Source: Candidatus Coatesiibacteriota bacterium (lineage in GTDB: Bacteria > RBG-13-66-14 > B26-G2). From it: a stretch of DNA of 22,110 nt. The DNA lies in contig QMNJ01000010.1 in NCBI GenBank assembly GCA_003647715.1, forward strand, positions 1 to 22,110, given 5' to 3'. The notes beneath the pieces are model-generated. The model saw nothing but the letters and a program-made list of their open reading frames with translations. It ran no database searches and was not told the DNA's origin. The position numbers were made by a program, and so were the translations under genes. This document shows positions 7,211-15,940 of the stretch, one piece after another; within the stretch, counting starts at the first letter, position 1; every line of letters begins with the position of its first letter.

Positions 7211-8233
7211 ATGCCTGAACTAAGAAAAGATCCGGTTATAGGAAGGTGGATAATAATATCCACTGAGAGGCAGAAGCGTCCCCATGATTTCTCTATAAAC
7301 CATAATAACATTCCGGTGAATGACTTTAGGAGTGACTGTCCGTTCTGCCCTGGAAACGAAAAGATGACGCCACCTGAGGTTCTCGCCTATAGAGACGATG
7401 GAGAAAAAGATGGAAGGGGATGGCGTATCAGGATTGTCTCCAACAAATATCCGGCTCTTGATACCGATGGTGAACTAAAGAAGAGGGGAATGGGTATATA
7501 TGACATCATTAACGGTGTTGGTGCTCACGATGTAGTGATTGAAACACCCGTTCACAATGCAACATTCGGGGTCTTAGATAGAGAACAGATTGAGTCCTAT
7601 CTCTGGGCGTTGCGTGAGAGAATGGTGGCATTGATGAATGATTCTAGATTACAATACATAATCGTTTTCAAGAACCATGGTAGTGTTGCGGGCGCCACTT
7701 TAGAACACCCCCATTCGCAGATAATCGCCCTTCCAATTGTTCCGAAGAGGGTTCAGGAAGAGATTGCTGGATGCAGAACATATTACGAAATGAAAGAACG
7801 CTGTATATTCTGCGACATTATGAACCAGGAAGAATTTGACAACAGGCGCATAGTGCTTGACACAGAGAGATTTATGGTTATCACACCTTTCGCCAGTAGA
7901 TTACCATATGAACTCTGGATAATACCGAAGAGGCATATCGCAAGTTTTCCCGATACTGACCTGGACGAGATAAAAGAATTATCCAGTATATTCAAGGAGA
8001 CATTTGGACGGCTTGAGGCGGTGCTTCAGAACCCACCCTATAATATGATGCTTCACACTGCGCCCTGCCAGACGAAGAAATTACCATACTACCACTGGCA
8101 TATAGAACTCATTCCCAAGCTTGGTAATGTAGCAGGATTTGAGTGGGGCACTGGCTTTTACATCAATCCTGTCTCCCCTGAAGATGCCGCCGAGCACCTA
8201 AGGTCAGCCACTATCAAGGTCCGATGTATATGA
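7211..8233 (+). CDS. galT: GalT-like hexose-1-phosphate nucleotidylyltransferase
   Basis: A HIT-superfamily nucleotidyl transferase. GalT moves UMP between UDP-glucose and galactose-1-phosphate through a covalent histidine. Seen here (340 residues): MPELRKDPVIGRW at the start, zinc pair Cys43-x2-Cys46 (CPFCPGNE), and the active-site run His166-Pro-His168-Ser-Gln170, where the second His is the nucleophile. A second pair, Cys198-x2-Cys201 (CIFC), and HWHIELIP near 296-303 suggest a second metal site. Such a second zinc site is known in the Arabidopsis GalT-like ADP-glucose phosphorylase, whereas E. coli GalT lacks that CxxC. I prefer the ATG at 7211 to the TTG at 7205, by family start. The stop overlaps glgA by 4 bases (ATGA). 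With glgA as partner, an ADP-glucose substrate is as likely as galactose-1-phosphate; the symbol is therefore provisional. Confidence 0.88.
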   Translation: MPELRKDPVIGRWIIISTERQKRPHDFSINHNNIPVNDFRSDCPFCPGNEKMTPPEVLAYRDDGEKDGRGWRIRIVSNKYPALDTDGELKKRGMGIYDIINGVGAHDVVIETPVHNATFGVLDREQIESYLWALRERMVALMNDSRLQYIIVFKNHGSVAGATLEHPHSQIIALPIVPKRVQEEIAGCRTYYEMKERCIFCDIMNQEEFDNRRIVLDTERFMVITPFASRLPYELWIIPKRHIASFPDTDLDEIKELSSIFKETFGRLEAVLQNPPYNMMLHTAPCQTKKLPYYHWHIELIPKLGNVAGFEWGTGFYINPVSPEDAAEHLRSATIKVRCI

Positions 8234-9675
8234 AGATACTATTTGCATCAAGCGAGGTATCACCATTTGCTAAAACAGGGGGGCTCGCTGATGTTTCATA
8301 CTCATTGCCTAAAGCACTCAAAAGGCAAGGAAACGATGTAAGTGTAATAACACCTCTGTATAGAACTACTATAGATAAGGGATATGAGTTTGAAAATATA
8401 ATAGACCTGAAGGTTGACCACCTGGGAAAAACAGTCACTGTTGAAATAATGAGGGCAAGCGCATTCAATGACTTCAATGCCCTATTTGTTAGATATGACC
8501 CATACTTTGATAGAGAAACTCTCTATGGAAAAGAAGATGCCGAATTTAACGATAATCTATTCAGGTTCGCCCTGTTTACCAGAGCCATCCTTGAACTTAT
8601 TGCATCCCTTGAAGATAAACCTGATGTGATACATCTAAATGATTGGCACACAGGGCTTTTTATGCCCTATTACAAAGAGTATTACCAAAGGAGGATTGGA
8701 CAAATTCGCACCATATTTACCATCCACAATCTTGGCTATCAGGGTAGGTATAAGATTGAGATGTTTAAGAAACTTAACCTACCAGATAGATATCTAAAGA
8801 AGGATTATTTAGGTGAAGATGGAACATTTGCCATCATAAAAGGCGGTTTAATGTGTGATGCGGTAAACACCGTAAGCCCCACCTACGCCAGGGAGATAAC
8901 CACTCCCGATTTCGGCTATGGGATTGAGGACGACTTGAAACGCATAGAAAACAAATTATATGGAATAGCCAACGGTATTGACTACGACCTGTGGAACCCT
9001 GCAACTGACAAAGAAATCCCGGCGAATTATAGCAGAGACGATTTCAGCCCCAAGCGCAGGGTATGCAAACCACAATTACAAAAGGAGGTAGGGCTTGAGG
9101 TAAGAGATGATGCTCTTTTATGCGGTATGGTGAGCCGGCTAGCAAAACAAAAAGGGGTAGACCTGCTAATTGAGATGTTTCTTGATGGAATCCCAGATGA
9201 TACCCAATTCGTAGTACTTGGAACTGGTGAGCAGAAATATCACATGTCGCTTAGAGACATAACATTGGCGAACAAAGGCAGGATAAGTGTAATAATTGAC
9301 TTCAACCTTCCTCTGGCGAGGAGAATATATGCGGGTTCAGATGTATTTCTTATTCCATCTCTATACGAACCCTGTGGTTTGAGTCAGATGATAGCAATGG
9401 CTTATGGAACACCCCCGATAGCAAGAAAGACAGGCGGGTTGAACGACACTATCATTGGCATAACCAGACCTGAAGACATCTTGGAGAATAAAGCGACCGG
9501 TTTTCTCTTCTCCAGATACGATTTTAAATCCCTGAGGTCAACCATTGAGATTGCGAGGGACATCTTCAGCGATAGGGATATGTGGCAAAAGTTGGTCATA
9601 AATTGCTTTGAACAGAATTTCTCGTGGGATGTATCTGCTAATTTATATCTTGAATTGTATAAAGAGCAGGGATAA
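8230..9675 (+). CDS. glgA: Glycogen (starch) synthase, GT5 family
   Basis: GlgA adds glucose from a nucleotide-glucose donor, usually ADP-glucose, to the growing alpha-1,4-glucan. The 481-residue length is typical of bacterial GT5 enzymes. The start MKILFASSEVSPFAKTGGLADV carries Lys15 of the KTGGL motif that contacts ADP-glucose. HLNDWHTGL (around residue 136-144) and FTIHNLGYQGRY mark the N-terminal Rossmann domain. SRLAKQKGVDLL and EPCGLSQMIAMAYGTPP form the C-terminal nucleotide-sugar site, with the ExxxxxxxE arrangement slightly altered. I chose ATG at 8230 over 8224, since it gives the ATGA overlap with the GalT-like stop, implying translational coupling, and the standard family N-terminus. 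It is the last gene of the pair. No branching enzyme or phosphorylase is nearby. Confidence 0.96.
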   Translation: MKILFASSEVSPFAKTGGLADVSYSLPKALKRQGNDVSVITPLYRTTIDKGYEFENIIDLKVDHLGKTVTVEIMRASAFNDFNALFVRYDPYFDRETLYGKEDAEFNDNLFRFALFTRAILELIASLEDKPDVIHLNDWHTGLFMPYYKEYYQRRIGQIRTIFTIHNLGYQGRYKIEMFKKLNLPDRYLKKDYLGEDGTFAIIKGGLMCDAVNTVSPTYAREITTPDFGYGIEDDLKRIENKLYGIANGIDYDLWNPATDKEIPANYSRDDFSPKRRVCKPQLQKEVGLEVRDDALLCGMVSRLAKQKGVDLLIEMFLDGIPDDTQFVVLGTGEQKYHMSLRDITLANKGRISVIIDFNLPLARRIYAGSDVFLIPSLYEPCGLSQMIAMAYGTPPIARKTGGLNDTIIGITRPEDILENKATGFLFSRYDFKSLRSTIEIARDIFSDRDMWQKLVINCFEQNFSWDVSANLYLELYKEQG

Positions 9676-9760
9676 ATAGTATCTGACTTTAATTATAGTT
9701 CTCCTGAAAATACACATAATATCATCATAAACATTATTTACATAAGAATAAAAAATATCA

Positions 9761-9789
9761 TTGAACAATTTGCTAACAAATGGTATAAA
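9761..9789 (+). promoter_or_regulatory. Promoter with extended -10 for the DUF4388 gene
   Basis: -35 TTGAAC (9761-9766), 17-base spacer, -10 TATAAA (9784-9789) preceded by TGG (extended -10). The predicted start is near 9796, only about 7 bases before the ATG at 9803, so the message is nearly leaderless. Confidence 0.7.
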
Positions 9790-9802
9790 TAATTGAGAGG
9801 CA

Positions 9803-10891
9803 ATGGCATTTAGCGGTTCATTGGAGGATTTTGGGCTCTCTGATGTCCTTCAGTTAATACATATTGGAAGAAGGACGGGGGTTCTCACTGTAGATAGTGA
9901 AGGAAGAAGGGCGGAGATATATTTCCAGGATGGGGAGGCGGTTCATGCAGTTCTGGGAGACAGCGAAGGGGAACAGGTAATATATAATGTTTTCAACTGG
10001 ACCAAGGGCAATTTTAACTTTGAGGCAAAGATAGTTCCCACTCCAAAGACAATTACAGTCGGCAGTCAGAATCTCATCCTTGAAGCCACCAGGAGAATAG
10101 ATGAATGGTCTAAACTCAGAACATTGATTCCTGACGAAACCTCGGTTCTATCATTCTCCCCCAATCCGCCGGATGGCTCACAGAATATCACCCTCAATCC
10201 TGAGGAGTGGCGAGTTCTATCTCTAATTGATGGTAATAAGTCGGTAGAGGACCTAGCAAAATTGACTGGATTCTCGTCACTTCAAGTGACTAAAATATTA
10301 TACGGTCTGGTATCAAGTGGACTCCTTGAGGTCACAGGCGAGAAAGCAAAGTTGACAGAAGAGCCCAAAGAGGTCAAGGGTGAAGAGAAAACAACCAGTG
10401 CATTTCAAACATTCATAAAGAGAATAGGAGGAACATTTGGATTAACTGGTAGAAAAAGAATGGAGGAGGAAGAAGAGGAGGAATTTACTACCAAGATAGG
10501 TCTCCTGCTTCATTTCATAAACCTCCTGCTCGTAAGAATTGCTCAACCAAATGGTCTATATAATCCCGTCAAACCTCCTTGGAAGTTGCGAGATAAGGTA
10601 AAAGAGATTGCATCTCGTGTTCCTGCCTTCAATGAGTTAAATGTTCAGGATGGTCTGTTCAAGATTCGCGAATCAGAAACTTTCATCAAGAGAACAGATG
10701 AGATTACTCAAGAACAGATTCTTCAAGAACTCTCACAGATGTCAGACGAGATTTTCAATGCGATAGTCAAATCCTCAAACAAGAGTGCTGCAATAAGAAG
10801 ATTCAATAAGGTATTTAATGAAGTGTTCTGTGAAGGAAGAAGACCAGAAGACCTTGGTCTTGAGGGTTATATCTCTGAGAAGAAAGCATAA
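9803..10891 (+). CDS. PATAN/DUF4388 domain protein
   Basis: Residues about 1-75 look like a DUF4388 (PATAN) domain: GSLEDFGLSDVLQLIHIGRRTGVLTV, a strand EIYFQDGEAVHAVLGD, then GNFNFEA. Such domains occur in regulatory proteins of bacterial signalling, surface motility and gliding systems. A second unit at about 130-178 resembles a winged helix (EEWRVLSLIDGNKSVEDLAKLTGFS, ending GLVSSGLLEV), a common companion of DUF4388. A charged, Glu-rich linker (about 183-230) leads to a helical C-terminal domain (about 231-362) that I do not recognise. No signal peptide or membrane span. It is a single gene with its own promoter, and the AGAGG before the start lies only 2 bases from the ATG. A signalling role is inferred from domain type only. 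Confidence 0.82.
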   Translation: MAFSGSLEDFGLSDVLQLIHIGRRTGVLTVDSEGRRAEIYFQDGEAVHAVLGDSEGEQVIYNVFNWTKGNFNFEAKIVPTPKTITVGSQNLILEATRRIDEWSKLRTLIPDETSVLSFSPNPPDGSQNITLNPEEWRVLSLIDGNKSVEDLAKLTGFSSLQVTKILYGLVSSGLLEVTGEKAKLTEEPKEVKGEEKTTSAFQTFIKRIGGTFGLTGRKRMEEEEEEEFTTKIGLLLHFINLLLVRIAQPNGLYNPVKPPWKLRDKVKEIASRVPAFNELNVQDGLFKIRESETFIKRTDEITQEQILQELSQMSDEIFNAIVKSSNKSAAIRRFNKVFNEVFCEGRRPEDLGLEGYISEKKA

Positions 10892-10920
10892 TCACCTTAA
10901 ACTCCATTTTTATACAAGAA

Positions 10921-10947
10921 GGGTCGGACATTTTAATAGTCCGACCT
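10921..10947. terminator. Hairpin between convergent genes, probable bidirectional terminator
   Basis: Arms GGTCGGAC (10922-10929) and GTCCGACC (10939-10946) pair perfectly around a 9-base AT loop, extended by one G-T pair. It lies 30 bases after the DUF4388 stop and 22 bases after the end of the lipoprotein gene that comes from the other side. Neither side has a clean T-run, although an AT-rich stretch (TTTTTATA) lies to the left. Placement between convergent stops supports a terminator for both. Confidence 0.65.
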
Positions 10948-10968
10948 GCATTCAACTTAGTTCAATAA

Positions 10969-11844
10969 CTAATACACTACATAAGGCATCGCCCATGCTG
11001 TTGCATTATAATCATCCTCTGTCTCATTTTGAATACATCCCGAGTTCAGAATGTCAACTGCTGCGTGATGAACTCCAACGTTATGCGGTGCCCAGTTACC
11101 AAAATAATGCGTATCATCCCCCTGGTCATAAAAGAGGTCTCTATGATATGGCCAGTGGAGATAAACAAAAGACCTTGGTTCATAATTCTCAGTTGTTGTA
11201 TTCTCTGCTATAACCTCAACATATACGAGTTCATCCTTCTCAAAGTGTGGAACTTCTGTCTCTACATCATAAAGAGTTGAAGGGTCTGTTATGGTCATAT
11301 CAACATCACCATCAGTATCATATATGTGAACCGATATTATCTTTACTGTTTGCTTCTCTTCATCAGCAAGTTTAATCTCTGCAGGTGATATCTTCGTTAA
11401 TATCCACCTTCCATCATCGCTCTTCTCAAAAACCGCATACTTAATAAGTTTATCGCTCAATGGTTTACTTCCTGGGTTTTCAATATCATCATCTGATGTA
11501 TCTACCAGAAATTCACCCTCTATATCGCATATTACAGTAACATTAGCTGTATTGCCATTTATCTCTATCTCTATTGTCTTATCAAAAGGTCTCTTAATCT
11601 TCCTTCCCCAGGGGTGTAAGTAGGCCTTCTCACCAAGCAGACCTTGACCATGCTCACCAGTTATGCCTCCATCGTCAATCTCATCAATGGGGAAAAAGTA
11701 TGCTTTATACTCATCGTTTATCAACCCCTCAATATCCTCTCTATCACTACTTTCATTCATCCACGAGCAGGACAGAAGAAAGAAACAGAGAAACAGAATA
11801 GACACGATAAACACCAAACCTGTTACTCTAAATGAATTATTCAT
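10969..11844 (-). CDS. Lipoprotein of unknown function
   Basis: A 291-residue protein with a clear lipoprotein signal: Arg6, hydrophobic core (residues 9-24) and lipobox Leu-Leu-Ser-Cys26. The mature part is acidic and Asp/Glu-rich. It contains beta-like segments (EIEINGNTANVTVICDIEGEF; HIYDTDGDVDMTITDP), and an aromatic, His-rich patch towards the C-terminus (VYLHWPYHRDLFYDQ, then HVHH-like HNVGVHHAA). No known enzyme motif was identified. The start is ATG with a strong SD (AAGGAGGG, with CCTCC on the plus strand at 11851-11855) at 6-base spacing. It follows tRNA-Val on the same strand by about 70 bases and could be read from the rpoB operon, or from an unseen promoter. Membrane anchoring is well supported; function is not. 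Confidence 0.85.
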   Translation of the reverse strand: MNNSFRVTGLVFIVSILFLCFFLLSCSWMNESSDREDIEGLINDEYKAYFFPIDEIDDGGITGEHGQGLLGEKAYLHPWGRKIKRPFDKTIEIEINGNTANVTVICDIEGEFLVDTSDDDIENPGSKPLSDKLIKYAVFEKSDDGRWILTKISPAEIKLADEEKQTVKIISVHIYDTDGDVDMTITDPSTLYDVETEVPHFEKDELVYVEVIAENTTTENYEPRSFVYLHWPYHRDLFYDQGDDTHYFGNWAPHNVGVHHAAVDILNSGCIQNETEDDYNATAWAMPYVVY

Positions 11845-11913
11845 CTATACCCTCCTTTCATCATCTCGCTTGATTAGACCTAATTAAATACAATAAGGTT
11901 TAAATAACGAAAA

Positions 11914-11987
11914 TGGGCGAAATAGGATTTGAACCTATGACCTCCTGCTTGTAAGGCAGGCGTTCTCCCAAACTGAACTATTCGCCC
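11914..11987 (-). tRNA. tRNA-Val (anticodon UAC)
   Basis: A full 74-base cloverleaf: acceptor GGGCGAA paired with UUCGCCC, D-arm GUUC/GAAC, anticodon stem CCUGC/GCAGG with loop CUUACAA giving anticodon UAC, and T-arm with GGUUCAAAUCC. The discriminator is A and the CCA end is not encoded. It lies 59 bases after the rpoB stop, in the position where rpoC would normally follow. Confidence 0.95.
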
Positions 11988-12046
11988 TAAAAAATATATT
12001 AACAGAGAATTTTATCTATATCAACCTAACCAGTTAGTAATGTAGA

Positions 12047-15000
12047 TTATATTTTCTGCTCCTCAAATTCCTCCACTCCCTCAAACTCCGGCTCAATATC
12101 CAGGCAGAGAGAACGAAGTTCCCGCACCAAAACATTGAATGACTCAGGAATCCCAGGTTCAGGAACAGGACGCCCTTTAACTATTGCCTCATACATTCTT
12201 GACCTTCCAATGACATCGTCCGATTTGACTGTAAGCATCTCCTGAAGAGTATATGCCGCTCCATATGCCTCAAGTGCCCACACCTCCATCTCTCCAAACC
12301 TCTGACCACCCATCTGGCTCTTTCCACCCAATGGTTGCTGAGTAATGAGGGAATAGGGACCTACCGCCCTCATATGAATCTTATCATCTGCCAGGTGGTT
12401 AAGTTTCATTATATACATCCACCCCACCGTTATCTTCTCATCAAACCTATCCCCTGTTCTGCCATCATATAGGACCGTTTGACCATTCTCTGGCAAATTA
12501 GCCTTCTTCAGATAACCCTTGATATCCTGTTCTGTAGCACCACTGAAAATAGGAGACACTGCAACGAACTTCAGATTATGAGCAGTCCAACCAAGGTGGG
12601 TCTCAAGCAACTGTCCAATGTTCATTCTCGATGGCACGCCGAGCGGGTCAAGTATAATATCTATTGGTGTTCCATCTTCCAGATAGGGCATATCTTCAAC
12701 CGGCAGTATCTTTGAAATAACTCCCTTATTACCATGTCTACCAGATATCTTATCTCCAACAGATATCTTACGCTTCCTCGCAACATATACCTTAACTCTC
12801 TTCAAAACCCCCGGTGGAAGCTCGTCACCCTTTCTTATAGCATCAACCTGTTTCCCGAAAGACGCCTTCAGCTCTCCAATCTTCTCCCTGTATACCATAA
12901 GTATCCTATCTATCTTTCTCTCTAAATTCGCCTCCATTGATAGACGCCCCTCTACTATAGGGAGTAGCAACTTCTCCTTGAAATCCCTTTCGGATATCTT
13001 CAACCCCTTCTTATGAATGACATCTCCGGTCTCATAATCCTTTATATCTACCTTGGGAATAGCACCAATTAGGATATTCTCCAAGCATTTATCCCTAGAC
13101 CTCTTGAGTTTCTTGCGCTTTCTCTCCACCTCTTCTTCCATCTCTTTTATTCTAAGCAACTCTTTAGCCCTTTTCTTTGGTGATACTGCTTCCTTCTGTT
13201 CAAACACCTGAACATTAACAACCCATCCTTCGAGCCCTGGAGGTGCCTTAAGAGAAGCATCCCTAACCTCACCTGCCTTCTCTCCAAATATTGCCTTTAA
13301 CAGTTTCTCCTCCGCCAATAGCTCGGTCTCACCTTTTGGAGTTACCTTACCTATAAGAATATCTCCCGGCTTTACTGGTGCACCCACCATTATTATTCCA
13401 TCTTTATCAAGGTTCTTAACAGCATCAGAACTAACATTTGGTATGTCTCTCGTTATCTCCTCCGGTCCCAACTTGGTCTCCCTACACTCCAGTTCAAACT
13501 CCTCAATATGTATAGAGGTGAATACATCATCTTTCAGCAACCTCTCACTTATCACAATAGCATCCTCAAAGTTATAACCCATCCATGGCATAAATGCAAC
13601 TAACACATTCTGACCAAGTGCAAGTTTCCCGTTTTTAGTAGCGGGACCATCTGCTATTATATCTCCCTTCTTTACCCTATCACCCTTCTTAACCAGCGGA
13701 ACCTGATTGTAACAAGTATCCTGATTGGTCCTTTTGAACTTCTTCAACCTGTAAAAATCCACATCTGTCTCTTCAACTAGGTCTGCGAGATATTCTTCAG
13801 TGTCAGTTCCACTCCTCTTTATCTTTATATATTCACTGCTTACTTCAACTACTTCCCCAGGGTTTTCTGCAACAACCACAACCCCCGAATCCCTGGCAAC
13901 CTTTTCCTCCATACCCGTAGAAACTAAAGGCACCTCTGGTGTGAGCAATGGAACCGCCTGCCTCTGCATATTTGAACCCATCAGTGCCCTGTTTGCATCG
14001 TCATGCTCAAGAAATGGTATCAAGGACGATGAAATACTGACCATCTGAATAGGACTAATATCTATATAGTTAACTTCTAATGGACTAACCCAGGGAAAAT
14101 CACTCTTCCTCCTGGCAAGAATAAGAGGACCCTTTAACTTCCCTTTACTGTCCACATCAGAATCTATCTGCGCAATTGTATATCTATCTTCATCATCTGC
14201 TGAGAGATACTCTATCTTATTCTGAACCACGCCATCCTTTACCACTCTATATGGTGTCTCAATTAAGCCATACTCATTTACACGGGCATATGTTGCCAGT
14301 GACATTATAAGACCGATATTGGGTCCTTCGGGTGTTTCTATGGGGCAGACCCTTCCATAATGAGTATAGTGAACATCCCTCACCTCAAAACCTGCTCTCT
14401 CTCTTGAGAGACCACCAGGACCTAATGCTGACAATCTCCTCTTATGTGTCAGTTCCGCCAGAGGGTTAACCTGGTCAAGAAACTGTGACAACTGGCTGGT
14501 TCCAAAGAACTCAACCACAGCAGCAACAAGCGGCTTGGTATTTATAAGGTCTCTGGGCATACACTCCTCAACATTCTTGATGGACATTCTCTCCTTGGTG
14601 ACTTGCTTAAGGCGTCTCATACCATTCTGAAACCTGTTATATAAAAGCTCTCCAACCGTCTTAGCTCTCCTGTTGCCAAGATGGTCAACATCATCCGGCT
14701 CTCTCTTACCAGAGACCATTTCTATCAAGCCCCTGACCACCTCTACAATGTCTTCCTTAGTCAATGCCGTTTGTTTTTCATCTATATTCATCCCGAACTT
14801 CTCGTTGATTTTCTTCCTTCCTATCCTCTCTAGGTTGTAAAACTGGGGATTGAAGAATAGATTATTGAATTTAATCTCGGCTGACTGAATATTTGGTATG
14901 TCACCCGGTCTCAGTGCCTGATACAACTTTATCAACGCCTCTTCTTTGTTAGTAGTGTCGTCTTTAGCCATACTCATTATTATCAATCTATCACCTTCAT

Positions 15001-15865
15001 CAGAACCAACTATAAATACATCCACCCTTTCAATATTTAGTTCAGTTATTATTCTAAGCAACTGCTCATTTATTAAAGTCCCTGCCTTGATAAATACTGT
15101 ATCGTCGCTCTCACTTGAAACATCCTCCGCCAGATAATACTCCTCATTCGAGTCAAAATCTATGCTTGATACTCTGATGTTCTTTTTCTCGTAAAATAGC
15201 TCAAGAATATCCTTGTCTGTCTCATATCCAAGGGCCCTTAAAAGTAGAGTTATCGGGAATTTCTTCTTCCTATCAATGGTAAAATAGCAGACATCATTCA
15301 TATCGGTATATAACTCAAGCCAGCTCCCCTGATATGGTATTACTGATGCAGAGAAAAGATACCTCCCGCTTGGATGAGGTTTCTCAGAAAATATAACTCC
15401 CGGTGACCTATGTAACTGGCTTACTACCACCCTTTCAGCACCGTTCACGATGAAAGTCCCCTCCTCTGTCATCCGGGGAAATTCACCAAGATATATATCC
15501 TCCTCCCTGATATCCTTAACTTTTAGTGAACCATTCTCCTGGTCTCTCTCCCTGACCACCAGACGAACTGTAGCCCATATTGGATTTGAATATGTCATTC
15601 CCCTCTCTTTGCACTCATCCTTTGTATATTTTGGAGTTTCAATCCAATACTTCACGAATTCAAGGTATGAGTCCTCATTTAAGTCATATATTGGAAATGT
15701 TTCAAGAAATACCAACTGAAGACCTTCGTTCTTCCTCTTTACAGGTGAGACATTCGCCTGAAAGAAATCCTCATAGGACCTCAATTGGACCTCAAGCAGA
15801 TTAGGAGGTTCAACAGTCGCCTTAAACTTGGTAAAATCAACGATTTTATAACCGTTATTTTTCAC
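12047..15865 (-). CDS. rpoB: RNA polymerase beta subunit
   Basis: The 1272-residue product is the bacterial beta subunit of RNA polymerase. Visible signatures are VDFTKFKATVEPPNLLEVQLRS at the start, the rifampicin region FFGTSQLSQFLDQVNPLAEL with following THKRRLSALGPGGLSRERAGF, CPIETPEGPNIGLI, the GRHGNKGVISKILP block of the active site, and QPLGGKSQMGGQRFGEMEVWALEAYGAA near the end. Key rifampicin contacts (Asp516, His526, Ser531 in E. coli numbers) are kept; Asn518 is Val. I chose GTG at 15863-15865, since the strong GGGGGTG SD lies inside the upstream ATG frame extension. Length is near that of Thermotoga-like RpoB. rpoC does not follow: tRNA-Val and a lipoprotein do. It ends the rplKAJL-rpoB run. 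Confidence 0.98.
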   Translation of the reverse strand: MKNNGYKIVDFTKFKATVEPPNLLEVQLRSYEDFFQANVSPVKRKNEGLQLVFLETFPIYDLNEDSYLEFVKYWIETPKYTKDECKERGMTYSNPIWATVRLVVRERDQENGSLKVKDIREEDIYLGEFPRMTEEGTFIVNGAERVVVSQLHRSPGVIFSEKPHPSGRYLFSASVIPYQGSWLELYTDMNDVCYFTIDRKKKFPITLLLRALGYETDKDILELFYEKKNIRVSSIDFDSNEEYYLAEDVSSESDDTVFIKAGTLINEQLLRIITELNIERVDVFIVGSDEGDRLIIMSMAKDDTTNKEEALIKLYQALRPGDIPNIQSAEIKFNNLFFNPQFYNLERIGRKKINEKFGMNIDEKQTALTKEDIVEVVRGLIEMVSGKREPDDVDHLGNRRAKTVGELLYNRFQNGMRRLKQVTKERMSIKNVEECMPRDLINTKPLVAAVVEFFGTSQLSQFLDQVNPLAELTHKRRLSALGPGGLSRERAGFEVRDVHYTHYGRVCPIETPEGPNIGLIMSLATYARVNEYGLIETPYRVVKDGVVQNKIEYLSADDEDRYTIAQIDSDVDSKGKLKGPLILARRKSDFPWVSPLEVNYIDISPIQMVSISSSLIPFLEHDDANRALMGSNMQRQAVPLLTPEVPLVSTGMEEKVARDSGVVVVAENPGEVVEVSSEYIKIKRSGTDTEEYLADLVEETDVDFYRLKKFKRTNQDTCYNQVPLVKKGDRVKKGDIIADGPATKNGKLALGQNVLVAFMPWMGYNFEDAIVISERLLKDDVFTSIHIEEFELECRETKLGPEEITRDIPNVSSDAVKNLDKDGIIMVGAPVKPGDILIGKVTPKGETELLAEEKLLKAIFGEKAGEVRDASLKAPPGLEGWVVNVQVFEQKEAVSPKKRAKELLRIKEMEEEVERKRKKLKRSRDKCLENILIGAIPKVDIKDYETGDVIHKKGLKISERDFKEKLLLPIVEGRLSMEANLERKIDRILMVYREKIGELKASFGKQVDAIRKGDELPPGVLKRVKVYVARKRKISVGDKISGRHGNKGVISKILPVEDMPYLEDGTPIDIILDPLGVPSRMNIGQLLETHLGWTAHNLKFVAVSPIFSGATEQDIKGYLKKANLPENGQTVLYDGRTGDRFDEKITVGWMYIMKLNHLADDKIHMRAVGPYSLITQQPLGGKSQMGGQRFGEMEVWALEAYGAAYTLQEMLTVKSDDVIGRSRMYEAIVKGRPVPEPGIPESFNVLVRELRSLCLDIEPEFEGVEEFEEQKI

Positions 15866-15910
15866 TATACCACCCCCTTTACACATTTATATGAGTGTCC
15901 TATGAAAGAA

Positions 15911-15928
15911 TTACATAACAATATGTAA
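15911..15928. other. Hairpin between rplL and rpoB
   Basis: TTACATA and TATGTAA pair perfectly (7 bp, all but one A-T) around loop ACAA. In many bacteria the rplL-rpoB spacer holds an attenuator or RNA-processing site. This could play that role, but the stem is weak. Confidence 0.35.
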
Positions 15929-15940
15929 AATCTTACAACT

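Noticed and set aside
10818..11213. Plus-strand open frame running from the DUF4388 gene into the lipoprotein gene
   Set aside because: It overlaps two well-supported genes and the intergenic hairpin, and has no start signal or recognisable sequence.
15866..15886. Upstream ATG start for RpoB
   Set aside because: These codons contain the GGGGGTG SD used for the GTG at 15865, and the family N-terminus begins after it.
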